A DNA stretch of 64,000 nucleotides, taken from the NCBI GenBank assembly GCA_951213105.1, contig OX578135.1, positions 162,595,250 to 162,659,249 on the forward strand. The letters are read 5' to 3'. This document shows, in pieces, positions 1 to 10,742 of the stretch; the first letter of the stretch is position 1, and every line of letters starts with the position of its first letter. The notes beneath the pieces were generated by a model that saw only the letters and a list, made by a program, of their open reading frames with translations, did no database searches and was not told the origin of the DNA. The DNA is from Amaurobius ferox. Its lineage: Eukaryota; Arthropoda; Arachnida; Araneae; Amaurobiidae. The position numbers were made by a program, and so were the translations under genes.

Positions 1-579
1 TATAAAATGACAGACAGACAGACAGACAACCATTAATCATGAAGAATTATATAAAATTTTAAAAAAATTGAAAAATTGTTATCTACCATATTTATTTTAA
101 AATATTAAACCTCTCTTATATATAAAATAATTAAACTCTTGGAAAGATATTTATTATAAAATATATCTCTTTTTTCTTTCTGGAGGATATAGCAAGAGTC
201 AGAACTTAATTGAATTTGTTTTTCTCCCTATATTAAATAATTTTTATTTAAAAAACTACCTAACATATTTTACTGAATTTTTTTTTTTTATATTTTATGG
301 GTAATTTCAATATTTCCTAAAACTTTCGAAGCAATTTATGAATTTTAAATTCACTTAAAAAATGTTTGAAAAATTAGGTCCCATAGGGTTAAATGTATTT
401 CATTTTTTCAACCGGGGTTCAATCCAAAACTAATTGGGTGATATTACTCATTTATATTCCCATAGGTTCCACAGACCGTCTGAAAAAGACCGTTTGATAA
501 AGTCATTTTTACAGCAGTTATGCTAACGGACAGACAGAATGAACAAAGTCATAAACACTTTTCAACTATGTTGTAAAGT
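1..579. other. AT-rich intronic or upstream DNA, no gene seen
   Basis: Nothing recognisable as coding is seen. A short GACA/CAGA microsatellite lies at about 8-28. Only short open frames are present. If the exon at 5249 belongs to the RIM-BP gene, this is intron upstream of it. Confidence 0.5.
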
Positions 580-2022
580 GTTAAAAACTGCTTTCCCACA
601 AACTAAAATCAATGAAACATCAAACTTTAGTTCGAATGTTTAAACAAAATGATAAAATGTAAACTTTCTTTTTCTTTTTTGTATATGTATCTTTTTTCTT
701 AAACTTTCTCTTTCTTTTTATTTCTTGTACAGAAGATCATTCGCACTTTATGGAAACGATTTTGTATTTATGTTTCTTGTTAGCATTTTGAGATAAAGAT
801 TTGGCATTTTCAATATAATCATTTGCTGCTGTTTTGTTTTGATTGGAATGTAGAATAAAAGATTTATTTTGAAAATGGCTCCTGAAATTGATAGATGGCT
901 CGTAGGTTACGTAAATGTGCTTTCCAAGGAAAAATATTCGTATCAACAAATTGTAAAACGGTGTAAAAATCGAGGTTATTGCATTTTAAAGAAAGGTATT
1001 TTTAATATATTAAATTTGAAAGGAAAAAGCATCTAGCTGAAAATAAAATTGAAAAAATGTCTGCAAAATCGCATCCTAAGACTGTTCGAATTCTGGTAAA
1101 TATCAAGAAAGTGAAACCTCTGATCCTAAAAGAAAATCCACAGACTCAAAGATCCATTGCATCGAAACTGGGAATGTCTTCAGGCACTGTAAGTAAAATC
1201 ATTCATAAAGATTTGAAGTTAAAAAAGATGTTTAAATCTGAAGTTTATCTGCTTTTGCCAAAGCATATTGCGGAAAGAAAAACAAATTGTAGAAAATTAT
1301 ATGAAAAACACCTAGCTGCTGATAAATGGAAATTTGTGGTAACACTCTGAGGTATGGGTGTATTTGAGTTACTGTAATAAAAAAAAAGCAATTTTCTATT
1401 GCTCAACTGACCATACAAAATGGCTTCGTCAATGTACAGAAAAGTTCCCAAAGGGATTCATGATAGTTGCAGGATTTTGTTACAATGGTAAATTAAAACT
1501 CAAAAAAGTCTCAAGTAAAGCTAAAATTAATTCACTCTACTATCAGCAGAATATTTTAGAACCAATTTTTGAAGAAGAAATTCCAGCCTTATATGAAAAG
1601 GACATCAATAAAGTTGAGCTTCATATGGACAAAGCCTGTAGTTTCATGTCTAAGTCAACTATTGCATATTTAGCAAAGAAAGAATCATAAGCAGGAATAA
1701 AATGTATCCCATTTAATGAAATACCTGTAAAATCACCTGATGCTTCTCGTATGGACTTTTGCACTTTCACTTTGTTAAAGCGAGCCTTAGAAAAATGGCA
1801 TCCAAGAACACTGAACAGACTTTGGAAAACGACCCAAGAGCATACCTGCCAACTTTTACGAATTTTTCGTAATTTTTACGAAAATTCTCTTATTTTACGA
1901 TTTTACGCGCGTAATCGATTTCTTTACGATTTTTAATATTTTTTACTAATTACACCTAAAAATCGCGCCAATTTGCCGATTTATCGCCAAATTTATATTT
2001 TTACACCAAAATGTCGCCAAGC

Positions 2023-2080
2023 ATTTGGATTGCTTGTCACACGAGAACGTTTGCATTCTCGTGTGACAAGCAATCCAAAT
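2023..2080. repeat. perfect 25-bp inverted repeat with 8-nt loop
   Basis: The arms at 2023-2047 and 2056-2080 are exact reverse complements, separated by CGTTTGCA. Part of the right arm (TTCTCGTGTGACAAGC) recurs at about 2115-2130. It lies inside the hAT-like element. Confidence 0.9.
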
Positions 2081-3261
2081 GGACGCAGACAATGAACGCG
2101 GCAATGAACGCAGACGTTCTCGTGTGACAAGCTCTTTTTATTCTGGTATTTCCAGCACGCAGCGTTCAAGAAACGGACGGCAGACAATGTTCGTCTTCCT
2201 AACCCGGAAATGTAGGCATAAAATCCCCCACAGAAAGGAATCAAAAATAAGTTGTAGATTTTTGTCTCCGTAATCACCGTGATGTATGTTATCATATATA
2301 TCATTAATACATATGTTGTCATTGGACTCAAAAGGGAAACAGAAGAAAAAACTTCGCACAGCATTTGAAAATATTTGTTTTACTTTTACCCCTTTTTGTT
2401 GAGAGTCCAAAATTACCAGTTTGCATCCATTTTCTTCTTCTAATGATTTCATATCAGAACAATAGACCTAATTTATTTTTATAGTGCGAATAAAAATAAA
2501 GAATTATTTTACTAAACAAATTATATTTCGCTTAAATTTTAAGATGAGCAATTCAGTCTTTTCTTTTCAGGCTTTGCTGAGAGTACATAATTGCCTTTTT
2601 CCATCCATCTCCATCCCCTGATTATTACACATTAACTTTACTAAACTAGCTTATTTTTATATTTCAGTTGATTATAAAGGTCACCTTTTTAATTATTTTC
2701 ATATAAATAGTAATTTTTTTTTTTCATCTCTGCAGCGGTTGCCGAGAGAACGCTATTATCCTTTTCCATCGATCTCCATCTCCCTATTGTTGCACATTAA
2801 CTTGATTAAATTAACTTATTTTCATATTTTGGTTGATTATAAAGGCAAATTTTTTTTATTATTTTCACATAAATAGTACGATCGTGAAATTCAGTTTTTT
2901 TTCGCGGGCGTTTCCGAGACTGCAGTTTAAGAACAAAAAATTTGTGTCTTCCCAATTGTAAAAAAAAAATTTTTGTGAAATTAAGTTCATAAATCCTGAC
3001 TATTGTAATGATTTAATTTCAACAAAACTGACAAAATAAAAGCATGAGTTATCATAGATAGCAAAATCATAGTTTAGAATTAATATAAAGGAATGTGTTA
3101 AAATTAAATTTGCCCATGTATTTAAACAACCCTGTTCTTAAACGCAATTGTCAAACTTGCATTTTCTAAATATAATAGAATTATATCATTTTTCATCATT
3201 ACATAACGAATTATATCATCATTACATAACGTAACTTTCTGTCAAAATATTTTGAGAGATG

Positions 3262-3372
3262 AAGGATACAATGTAAATAATGTACAAATGAACATGCATA
3301 CAACTGTTTCCAAAGAGATCTCAAAACAGTTGTGTGTTTCACATATTTGTGCATTATTTACATTGTGTCCTT
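3262..3372. repeat. imperfect hairpin, arms about 48 bp
   Basis: The left arm starts AAGGATACAATGTAAATAAT at 3262. It pairs with the right arm ending at 3372, whose reverse complement starts AAGGACACAATGTAAATAAT. The loop is about 13 nt. The size and imperfect pairing resemble a small-RNA precursor or a tiny foldback, but no expression can be inferred. Confidence 0.75.
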
Positions 3373-3896
3373 TGAAAATCAGATTTATGTCGATTTGTTC
3401 TGTAAAACTCATTTTACGCGCTATTCTGATTTTTTTTCAAAAATCTTCTGATTTTTACTCCAAATAAGTTGGCAGCTATGCCCAAGAGGCTTGGGATAAA
3501 ATTGTCATGACGGTGCTAAGAAAAAGTTTACTTTTATGGAAAATTCAAGCTAGAGCTATAGTCAAGAATCAAGGATATCAGATAGAAGCAAATCGCTGCA
3601 AGAAATACGTCCTTTATGCATAAAAATTAATTATGAAAATCGTTTCCATAAAGTGCAAATGACCTTCTGTATATGTATATTTTTTCTTAAAATTTCTTCT
3701 GTTCTATTTTTTTGTATTAAATAATATTTTTTAATGAGTTAACTTGACTTTTTGTCATTATTTTTACTAATAATAATGTTTTATACTGTATTTAGTTTAT
3801 TTTAGTTTGTTTTAGTTTGAATTTTATCCAAACTCTATAATACAGAAAATTCTAAAATTTGAAATTGGCAAACTCCAGATTTTCGTGGTTGTACTG

Positions 3897-4503
3897 TATT
3901 TGAAGATAAAATTATATACAAATATAGAAAATTTTGAGTTATTTTGAATGTTTTTTTTTCTCTCACTGTCATGTATTCACTGTAAATATCAGTTAAATCT
4001 AAAATTATTTTTTTAAATTGGTGTTAAAATAGTAGTACGCAGAATCTGGAATTTTGATGAAGACAACAGGAAAAACCTGGAAAACTCAGGGAATTTCATT
4101 TTGAAAAATGGGCATGAACCCTGTTACAGTTTTCCATAGTATATCATCCACAGGAACATACCTTTTTGGCAATGTGGTTATATCTGACTTTTGCCCAACG
4201 AATCTCCCACCCTCATCTGTTTTATATGAATGTAAAACATAGAAAAATCAATGGAACATTCAGGTTTCTATTGTTGCCCTATTCACTTATTTATACATAA
4301 AGTTACATGTGTTAATTTCTATTTTAATTACATCACATTTGGATATTTTAATTTAAGTCAAGAAACTCTTTTAATTATGAGGAAACACCTTTAAGCAATG
4401 CATGTCATTAACAAATGGATTACTGAACATGAGTAATTACCCCCAAAGAGATAATAAAATCATTGCCAATTGGTTAGTTGGTTGGTGTCGTGTCCATATG
4501 AAG
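3897..4503. other. intronic DNA without gene
   Basis: AT-rich. A short stretch at about 4069-4105 (ACCTGGAAAACTCAGGGAAT) resembles the terminal part of the DNA element at 59765-62046 and may be a relic of that family. Nothing else was recognised. Confidence 0.4.
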
Positions 4504-4755
4504 TCAAATTGAACCATGTGCAGATATTACTGCCTTAGCGAGATCCACAATCTTCTCATTATAAAGTTCTCCCTGGAAAGGGAATTCCCCAATGATTTGC
4601 AAAGCTGCAAGTATTGCTGGACAGTTAAATATGTGTTCCAGTGTAAGTTCTTCACCTGGGCAGTTTCTACAGTATTTGTAGGTTCTGGTGCCATCCGCAT
4701 TAATTTTCATACCACCTAGTCCAACCTCTTGAGGCAATAGCAACCTTATTTCCAT
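4504..4755 (-). pseudogene. non-LTR retrotransposon C-terminal fragment
   Basis: An open minus-strand reading of 83 residues carries a Cys/His arrangement near residues 28-50: CRNCPGEELTLEHIFNCPA. This C-x2-C ... H-x4-C pattern followed by a proline is typical of the end of Jockey/I/R1-type non-LTR retrotransposon polyproteins, after the RNase H or reverse transcriptase part. No reverse transcriptase motifs are adjacent, so this is a short dead fragment. Family-level placement is by motif only. Confidence 0.6.
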
Positions 4756-4936
4756 GAGAGGTCATTGCCAATTTCAACAGTTATGCATGCAGATGTCAAG
4801 GGGATTCAATGACTTAGGGGAAAATTTCACCTTTCATTCATTTTAGAATATATTTTTTATTTTGTTTAAGTCCTATTCTATTCTAGCTAATAATTAGCCT
4901 GTTTTGAAATATTGTAGCCCAGGAGATACCCCCTCC

Positions 4937-4977
4937 CCACACACACCACCACCACCACCACCACCACCACCACCATT
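4937..4977. repeat. CA / CAC microsatellite
   Basis: A run of CACACA followed by about ten CAC/ACC trinucleotides is directly visible. Confidence 0.95.
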
Positions 4978-5248
4978 GATAGGTAGAAAGATAGGTAGAT
5001 GCTGAGCCCACTCTTCTAACATCCATGTGATGTTTGACTATTAAAAATATATATTTTCAAAATATTTTTTATTCTCGCATTCAGTTTTGTACCTATGTAT
5101 TATTAATGCATGATGCATATAATGATTTCAGCTGTTCTCAATAATATATGCATCATGAGCAAAAGCTCCAAAAGTGTTGTAAATGATACAAAGTGTTTAA
5201 ATGAGAATTTGTTTTCAAGTCATAATTTCTTGTGGATTTGCATTGTAG

Positions 5249-5344
5249 ATGATTTTCATCGAATGAATGACTACATAGATTTAGAAGATTATGATGAAGT
5301 GGAAGAAGAATTATTGTATGATTTAGAGAGAGATGAAGGTCCTG
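5249..5344 (+). CDS. candidate RIM-BP exon, acidic linker
   Basis: A 96-bp candidate exon bounded by TTGCATTGTAG and a good donor, G|GTAAGT. Both ends are phase 1. It encodes about 32 residues rich in Asp and Glu (DFHRMNDYIDLEDYDEVEE and onward). The final G joins to the TT that opens the next exon at 13529, giving ...DEGP-V-PPPTRL with no break in frame. That joint and the clear sequence contrast with the flanks support it as part of the RIM-BP gene, in the linker before the first FN3 module. The linker itself is not something I can recognise by homology, so the call rests on splice sites and phase. Confidence 0.55.
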
Positions 5345-5737
5345 GTAAGTTGAAATTTGTTTTCAAGATATACATTACCCAACTGTAGCAGCAATTTTAT
5401 GATAAAAGTGCATTGCGAATTAAAGTAAATATCCAAACCAGGGGGAGAATCATGGTCTATGAAGCAGGTCATGTGAAAATGCATTTTACATCACAATACT
5501 CATATGATTTAATGGCAATAATAGTAATGATAATTAATAATATTACTGCTATTATGTTATATATTGTTACTAGGGCAGAGTTTTTGTCATGAATTTGGTA
5601 TGGAGGCCCCATACCACTAGTATGATAAAAGAGGCTTAAAATGGGAAATAGAAATGAAATGCAGAAAATATGAACATGAAATACAATGCAGAAAAAGACA
5701 TTATTAAACATGTTCATACCATAACTTTGAGAATACG
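5345..5737. other. intron sequence, nothing recognised
   Basis: Start of the intron of about 8.2 kb between the linker exon and the first FN3 exon. AT-rich with no recognised motif up to the LTR copy at 5738. Confidence 0.5.
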
Positions 5738-6353
5738 TGTCGTGAAGGTTTTGATTCCTTTACTTTTAAATTTAACTGATTATTTTATAATTATTTATTG
5801 AGATTAAGATTATCATTTATATTTTTCCTGATCGTATAGAATAAAGTTACTTCAAACTATTAAAATTGCTTCTTTATTTGATTCCTAATCTTCCAAAGTT
5901 ATTCCTTTTTAAATTGATTGTATAGAATTCAACAGATTTTCATTTATAATTATTAACATTATCTCTTTGTTTCTTCTACTAATTGCTATTCCTACTGTTT
6001 GGCCTGTGCTCAACCTTGTTTACATTTCCAGATACATTTCAACACCTTATTGAACTCTAAAATTTCCACTTACCTTTAAACACTTTCATAATAAATAGCA
6101 CAGCCATTATACTAAAGAATCAGCACTCAATTATTGTTAAATTAAAATTTTTTCTTTATTAATTACAATTAAACTTAAGTGCTTCCAACCATAAACAGGT
6201 TAAATTTTATAAATTATTAAACAATTACAATTGTGGTAGTACATTGCAAAAAGGATAATTAAAATTAACTTCAATTAAAATAAACCCAATTAACACTTTC
6301 AATACTCATCAATAATTTAAAAATAACCCAGGTACAGAATCCGCTCTAGTCTA

Positions 6354-6390
6354 CTCTCCAGGCAGACCAGTGTTTGGACTGCCTGGAGAG
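6354..6390. repeat. 12-bp inverted repeat within the LTR copy
   Basis: CTCTCCAGGCAG at 6354-6365 pairs with CTGCCTGGAGAG at 6379-6390. A related but less perfect structure is at the equivalent place in the younger LTRs (near 53740 and 59030). Confidence 0.8.
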
Positions 6391-7569
6391 CTGTCCAGCA
6401 CCAAAAATGTTAAAAGAACAAATTAAAAATTTCCTAATCACTACAGTACCAAAATTAAGTTCTTATAGACAAAAAAAAAAACATTTGTAACACTTGAGTA
6501 AATTCCACTTCAAATTATTTGATGCATTTTAATCACTCTTATTTTCTTCAATTTGTAACTTTCTCAGATAAACTTAAAGTGAAATTTAAATTAAAAGTCA
6601 TTTTTTTCTTCAGTACCATTTGAGTAAATTCGACTTCTCTATTGGAGCAAAAACTTCTGACTCTACGGTCACATGAAGAAGAATCGCGAGAGCATGCTTG
6701 CCCAAACACAATAACACAAGCTTGCACTGACACACTTATGAAGATCGATAAGTGGCACACTAAAATTTGAAGGAGATTGCTGAGAGCACACCAATTTCCG
6801 ATGATGATGTTTGAACAGATTTCAGATGACGATATTAATTTGAAGAAATTTCAGATGACTATGTAACAGCAGCATCCAAATTGGAGGGATGTATCACAAG
6901 CTTACTGCTAAATTATTTTGAGACTCAACACAAATTCATAAGATAAGCATTCGCAAAGTATTTATACACCAGCAAAAGCTTCGTTCACAGATGTTCGCGG
7001 GTCACAGGCCGCCCTGGCCTGGACCGCTGTTTTTCCCATGCGAAATCAAACCACGTCTTCAAACGGTGAACAGGAGTCGAAAAATATCTTTAGCAACACG
7101 TTCACTTCCCAAGAGCCGCCAAACTTCACGAATCAAAACCTGCGCCTCACGCAGAGCACCTGCGCATATACCACAGAATAAATACGATGCTATGCCAAGA
7201 ACCGCAAGGCGTAAATTTTCCACCAAGCTCTATCTATCACGTACGGCAAACCCAATGGAATGTCTGGCACCCCGTTTGCTGGTGCGAGAGATAAACTGTG
7301 AAAGGAGTCCACTTTTCTCTTAAGATGCATCTTTTTTTCGCAAACTTGTGAATAAAGTGAGATCAAATTAAAAGCCTAGAGCGAACACTAGAGAATTAGC
7401 AAAAGATATTTAGCATTTGAAGACACATCGCGCATAATTTTGAATAATGAAAAACATGAAAAGGATAACAAATGAACATTAAGAGGGGGATAAATCGCTG
7501 AAATATTCAATAACAACAAATTAATTTAGAATTTTGAAGGGAAAGGGGAAAATAATAAATTTTGAACTA

Positions 7570-9393
7570 CAGTACAACCTCGAAAATCCGGACTCGTCCG
7601 GACTTTGCCGATTCCGGATTTTCGATTTTTCCGGATTATAGAATTAGAATAAAATTCAGATTTGATATTAACTAAATACACTATAAAGCACTATTTTTAG
7701 TGAAAATAATGGCAAAAGTTAAGTTAATCAATTAAAACATATTTTTTAATCTAAAAAATAGGGCAAAAGAAATTTCTAAGAAAAAATATACACATTAATA
7801 ATTTAGAATGTGTGAACGAAACGAAATGATAAAATTCCATTTTATCATTTCGTTTAAATATTTGAATTAATATTTGTTATTTCATTTATTTTGGTTTATG
7901 GGAAAGCAGTTTTCTTTATCCTGTAGATGGACATTACTTCTGTTCGGTTATAATGCTTCTTTGTTCAAGACTTTTAATTGCATGATCGATTTTTTGCATA
8001 AGATTATCAATGGGTATTTTTTCTTCTCCACATTTATCGTCACTACTTCGATCTTTTTTTATTTAATGTCATATCGCGAATTTCGCCATCATTCAATTTA
8101 TTTACGATTGGCGCATCATCATCACAGTGCAGAACTTCCGTTATATCGGCTTTGTCGAGATTTAATGAAGCGCCGGAAGATTTAATGAAGTGCCGAGATT
8201 TAATAAAGATCGAGGATTAGCACATTTAACGATATAGTTAAAGGTGTAAATGTGTTTAAACCGTTTTCGCTATTAACGAACGAAAAGCAAAAAATAAGAA
8301 CTTAAAAGTTTTATTTATTATCTAGCATCTATATAATGTTATGTTTAAAAAGCCTGATGACTCTGAAAAAAGTAAAAACTTATAGTATTAGTAACTTAAA
8401 CTATTAGTAATAGTCGAATATGTAAAAAATATTGCAGTAGATAAAATAAATATCTTTTTCAAAAAAGAAAAATCTCCTCTCAATGATTTTTCTAAATTAC
8501 GATGAGTCATCACTAGGTTACAGCAGCACCCGGACGTGGTGGGGCAGGGAAAGCGAAGAAAGGAATTTGCTTAGTTCCTAATCGTAAACGCAGCCGACTG
8601 TCATCGGTGGCAAGCCGACCCCTTTGAGAGGTCTGTGTGTTAATGACCTTGTTTCTCGGTTCTGTGCGATACGATATTATTTAGTTATTTATTTGCTATT
8701 TATAGTATGTAAATATGGCTTTCTAAACAAAAAAGGCAAAATATACAGTCGATTTCAAGCTGACACGTTCAACGAGAACGAAAAAATAGTCAGATATCGG
8801 AGGGGGAGGAGATTCTGAAGACAAAACAGAATACATTGAAGAATGGAAATCGTGCTACGAAGTGAACAAAATAAATTTCCGTGAGCGTTAATATGAAATT
8901 CTCAGGATTTTTAGATTTAATTGAACATCTGTGATAAAATGTTACGATAACGTTTTAAAATGTTTAATATTAAAAATTACATTGTTTCAGAAAAATGTCT
9001 TTTTCAATAATGAGAAAAGGAAATTTTGATAATAAAAATTCCGTATTTAAATAACGATGTATATTTTATGCGAAATAATTCATCAGGAGTTGTGACTTGA
9101 ATAAGGGGGAAGAGGGATTAACGCTAACAACGCAATTCACGCTCCAACCACGAGCCTATCTACCTACGGCCATCCATCTAAACTTTCGTTTTATTTCCGG
9201 GTTCAGAAAGTCGACCGGAAAATACGGCAAAATAAATAATCTTATATATAAAATAAATAATCTTACCCTGTTGTTTTTTAAATCCGCGACTTCGTCAGTC
9301 CGGGGGAAAAAAAAAAAAAAACGAAAATTTGGATAACGTCCGGATTTTAGAGGTTTCCGGATTTTGGATGTCCGGATTTTCGAGGTTGTACTG
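7570..9393. mobile_element. Tigger/pogo-like element, copy 1
   Basis: Terminal inverted repeats CAGTACAACCTCGAAAATCC at 7570 and its inverse ending at 9393 are flanked by TA at 7568-7569 and 9394-9395. The length is 1824 bp. It is inserted in the solitary LTR. Open frames in it are short. An antisense reading has a DDDVPIVNKLNDGE-like acidic stretch that could be a transposase C-terminus, but another frame on the opposite strand also looks Tigger-like. I therefore leave the coding strand open and treat the copy as non-coding. Confidence 0.87.
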
Positions 9394-9431
9394 TATTAAT
9401 TAAAGTATCATCATAAAAACCCGGCGTAACA

Positions 9432-9836
9432 GATGTTATTAACCAGATTATTAGAATTTTTGTTGCTATGAAAATTTTCAAAGAAATTTAATTGGAAACT
9501 GAAGTCTAGTTATCTAGCAATGATTAGCAATAGAATATTTATTAATTTCTTGATTTTTTACTTAATTTTGATAATCATTCAAATAATACATTAAGGCACA
9601 TTTAGTTTGACCGATATACTTTCATTTACAATGACAAAAAATTTGATAAATGTCCCAATTATTAAGTTTCTCAATAGGATTCTTAAGAGAAAAAAAAAAT
9701 ATTTTAATTATAGGTAATTATCTCAAAATATCTGGCCATTGGTATTCCTCTTTTTCCCCTTTTCTGACATTTCATGTACTATTTGGAAGTCTCATTTTTT
9801 AATCCTCTTTAATACTCCTTTTATATTCATTACCAG
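9432..9836. other. intron sequence, nothing recognised
   Basis: AT-rich, with no motif or repeat boundary identified. Confidence 0.5.
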
Positions 9837-10118
9837 CTGTATCCACACAGACTATCTGCACTCTAATATAATTTAATGCTCAGTATCTGATGGTAACTCA
9901 CTATCCAATCTCTGGAATAGTCTCCGTTCGACTTTTTCAAACATTAATATTCCATAGTATTTAGTTCTGTTTTGCTCCTGTACCCACAAAGAGTATCTGC
10001 ACTCTAGTGTAATTTAATACTCAGTATCTGATGGTAACTTACTATCCAATCTCTGGAGTAGTCTCCATTCGACTTTTTCAAACATTAATATTCCATAGTA
10101 TTTAGTTCTATTTTACTC
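9837..10118. repeat. two-copy tandem duplication, period about 141 bp
   Basis: Two adjacent copies share long stretches such as CAGTATCTGATGGTAACT and TTCAAACATTAATATTCCAT with few differences. The anchor ATCTGCACTCTA is at 9854 and 9995. Confidence 0.88.
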
Positions 10119-10742
10119 ACAACCATTGTCAGAATAAAGGTATAGCTCTTGCACTTATGATATTCCCAAACATATGTAATTTAATTATTATGCAACCCTT
10201 TAATGAAACACAAACCATATGCTTATTTAAATTAAATTAATTTCGGATCAAATTATGTATAATTTGCACAACAAAAGGCTTTACAGTAATTATGACAGAA
10301 TCTTTCTCACAAATGATTGTAATTAAATAATTAACTAATTTGAAGGCACTATAATTTTTATCGTTGAGCAAATACCTGAAGAAAATTATCAATAAGTATT
10401 TGAGGTGTGACCATAGACGTAAAGGAACTCTCTAACTTCATGATTACTTTTAATAAATGTTTAAACCATGGAGTAAAGAGTTTCCCTTTACCTTGATGTT
10501 TTAAACTATGCAATTTAGGCTAAACTCGTTACCATCCGGCAAACAGTAATTAGGCCTTTTTTAATTTCCTTATATTATAATGTATGAGGAAAGTATTGCG
10601 ATGGAGTAAAAAATTCGAATTCAAGTTTTCAATGGAAGAGCACATTTTAAGCATTCCTAAATATGAATCGAACATTTTTAAGGTGATATCTGTGTGTGTG
10701 TGTCAATGAGTCTGGAAATGATATCCCATGAATGATATCCCA
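10119..10742. other. intron sequence with a possible dispersed repeat
   Basis: No gene. The part from about 10560 to 10690, ending in a TG microsatellite and TCAATGAGTC, loosely resembles stretches near 18840-18960 and 34490-34740 (shared ACATTTTAAGCAT and GTATGATATC-like words) and may be an old dispersed repeat. Confidence 0.35.

Larger units (their letters stand above)
1841..3480. mobile_element. hAT-like non-autonomous element inside the mariner
   Basis: The host transposase sequence CCCAAGAG is duplicated exactly at 1833-1840 and 3481-3488, giving an 8-bp target duplication. The ends are inverted repeats: CATACCTGCCAACTT at 1841 and the inverse of CATAGCTGCCAACTT at 3480. The 8-bp duplication is typical of the hAT superfamily. 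The interior carries no transposase. It holds two copies and a partial copy of a repeat of about 170 bp (about 2560-2920) that is shared with the elements at 30807 and 60034, plus two hairpins. Confidence 0.85.
1057..3622 (+). pseudogene. decayed mariner-family transposase
   Basis: This is the transposase relic of the mariner at 730-3669. The part at 1057-1347 has a helix-turn-helix region: residues 27-50 include QRSIASKLGMSSGTVSKII. The frame then shifts near 1350. A second piece at 1358-1690 contains motifs such as KGFMIVAGFCYNG and EEEIPALYEKD, the latter followed by a segment reading VELHMDKA. A stop at about 1687-1689 is followed by a third piece (IPVKSPDASRMDF) from about 1716. The reading is interrupted at 1840 by an 8-bp-duplicating insertion and resumes at 3481 (EAWDKIVMTVLRKSL). 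Several frameshifts and stops show it is not functional. The family (Tc1/mariner superfamily, cut-and-paste transposition in the nucleus) is recognised from the motifs, not from a search. Confidence 0.82.
730..3669 (+). mobile_element. mariner-like transposon with TIRs and TA target duplication
   Basis: The left terminus CAGAAGATCATTCGCACTTT at 730 and its imperfect inverse ending at 3669 (AAAGTGCAAATGACCTTCTG) form terminal inverted repeats of about 35 bp. TA dinucleotides at 728-729 and 3670-3671 are the target duplication. Removing the nested element and one copy of its duplication leaves about 1.29 kb, the standard mariner length. It carries a decayed transposase on the plus strand. Confidence 0.88.
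580..3896 (+). mobile_element. Tigger/pogo-like DNA transposon fragment, split by a mariner
   Basis: The segments 580-729 and 3670-3896 together match the right part of the Tigger-like element at 20647-22443 (its 22100-22443 portion), in the same orientation. The right end has the family terminus GGTTGTACTG at about 3887-3896, followed by TA at 3897-3898. The left part of the element is missing. A complete mariner (730-3669) sits in the middle. No transposase frame is recoverable here. Confidence 0.7.
5738..9431 (-). mobile_element. solitary, diverged LTR of the 53170-62661 family, split by a Tigger
   Basis: From TGTCGTGAAGGTTTTGATTC at 5738 the sequence follows the 1.9-kb LTRs at 53170 and 58467, for example the CTGTGCTCAAC and TTCCACTTACCTTTAAA blocks and the purine-flanked hairpin near 6354. 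It pauses at 7569, where a Tigger is inserted, and resumes after 9395 with TATTAATTAAAGTATCATC, ending GGCGTAACA at 9431, matching the LTR end GGCATAACA. No internal region follows, so this is LTR-only. It is clearly more diverged than the young pair. I could not find a clean target duplication. Strand follows the inferred orientation of the full element. Confidence 0.78.

Noticed and set aside
4504..4755. Fragment considered as a host zinc-finger gene.
   Set aside because: The single C-x2-C...H-x4-C arrangement ending in NCPA is typical of non-LTR retrotransposon C-termini, and there is no other coding sequence nearby.
6991..7323. 110-residue open frame in the solitary LTR.
   Set aside because: It corresponds to the GC-richer part of the LTR. 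The equivalent region in the young LTRs does not keep the frame.
7874..8185. Open frames shared by the three Tigger copies (also 10819-11073, and 21855-22115 on the minus strand).
   Set aside because: Conservation reflects shared transposon ancestry. The frames are Phe/Tyr-rich, differ in length between copies, and appear to be antisense or out of frame to any transposase.
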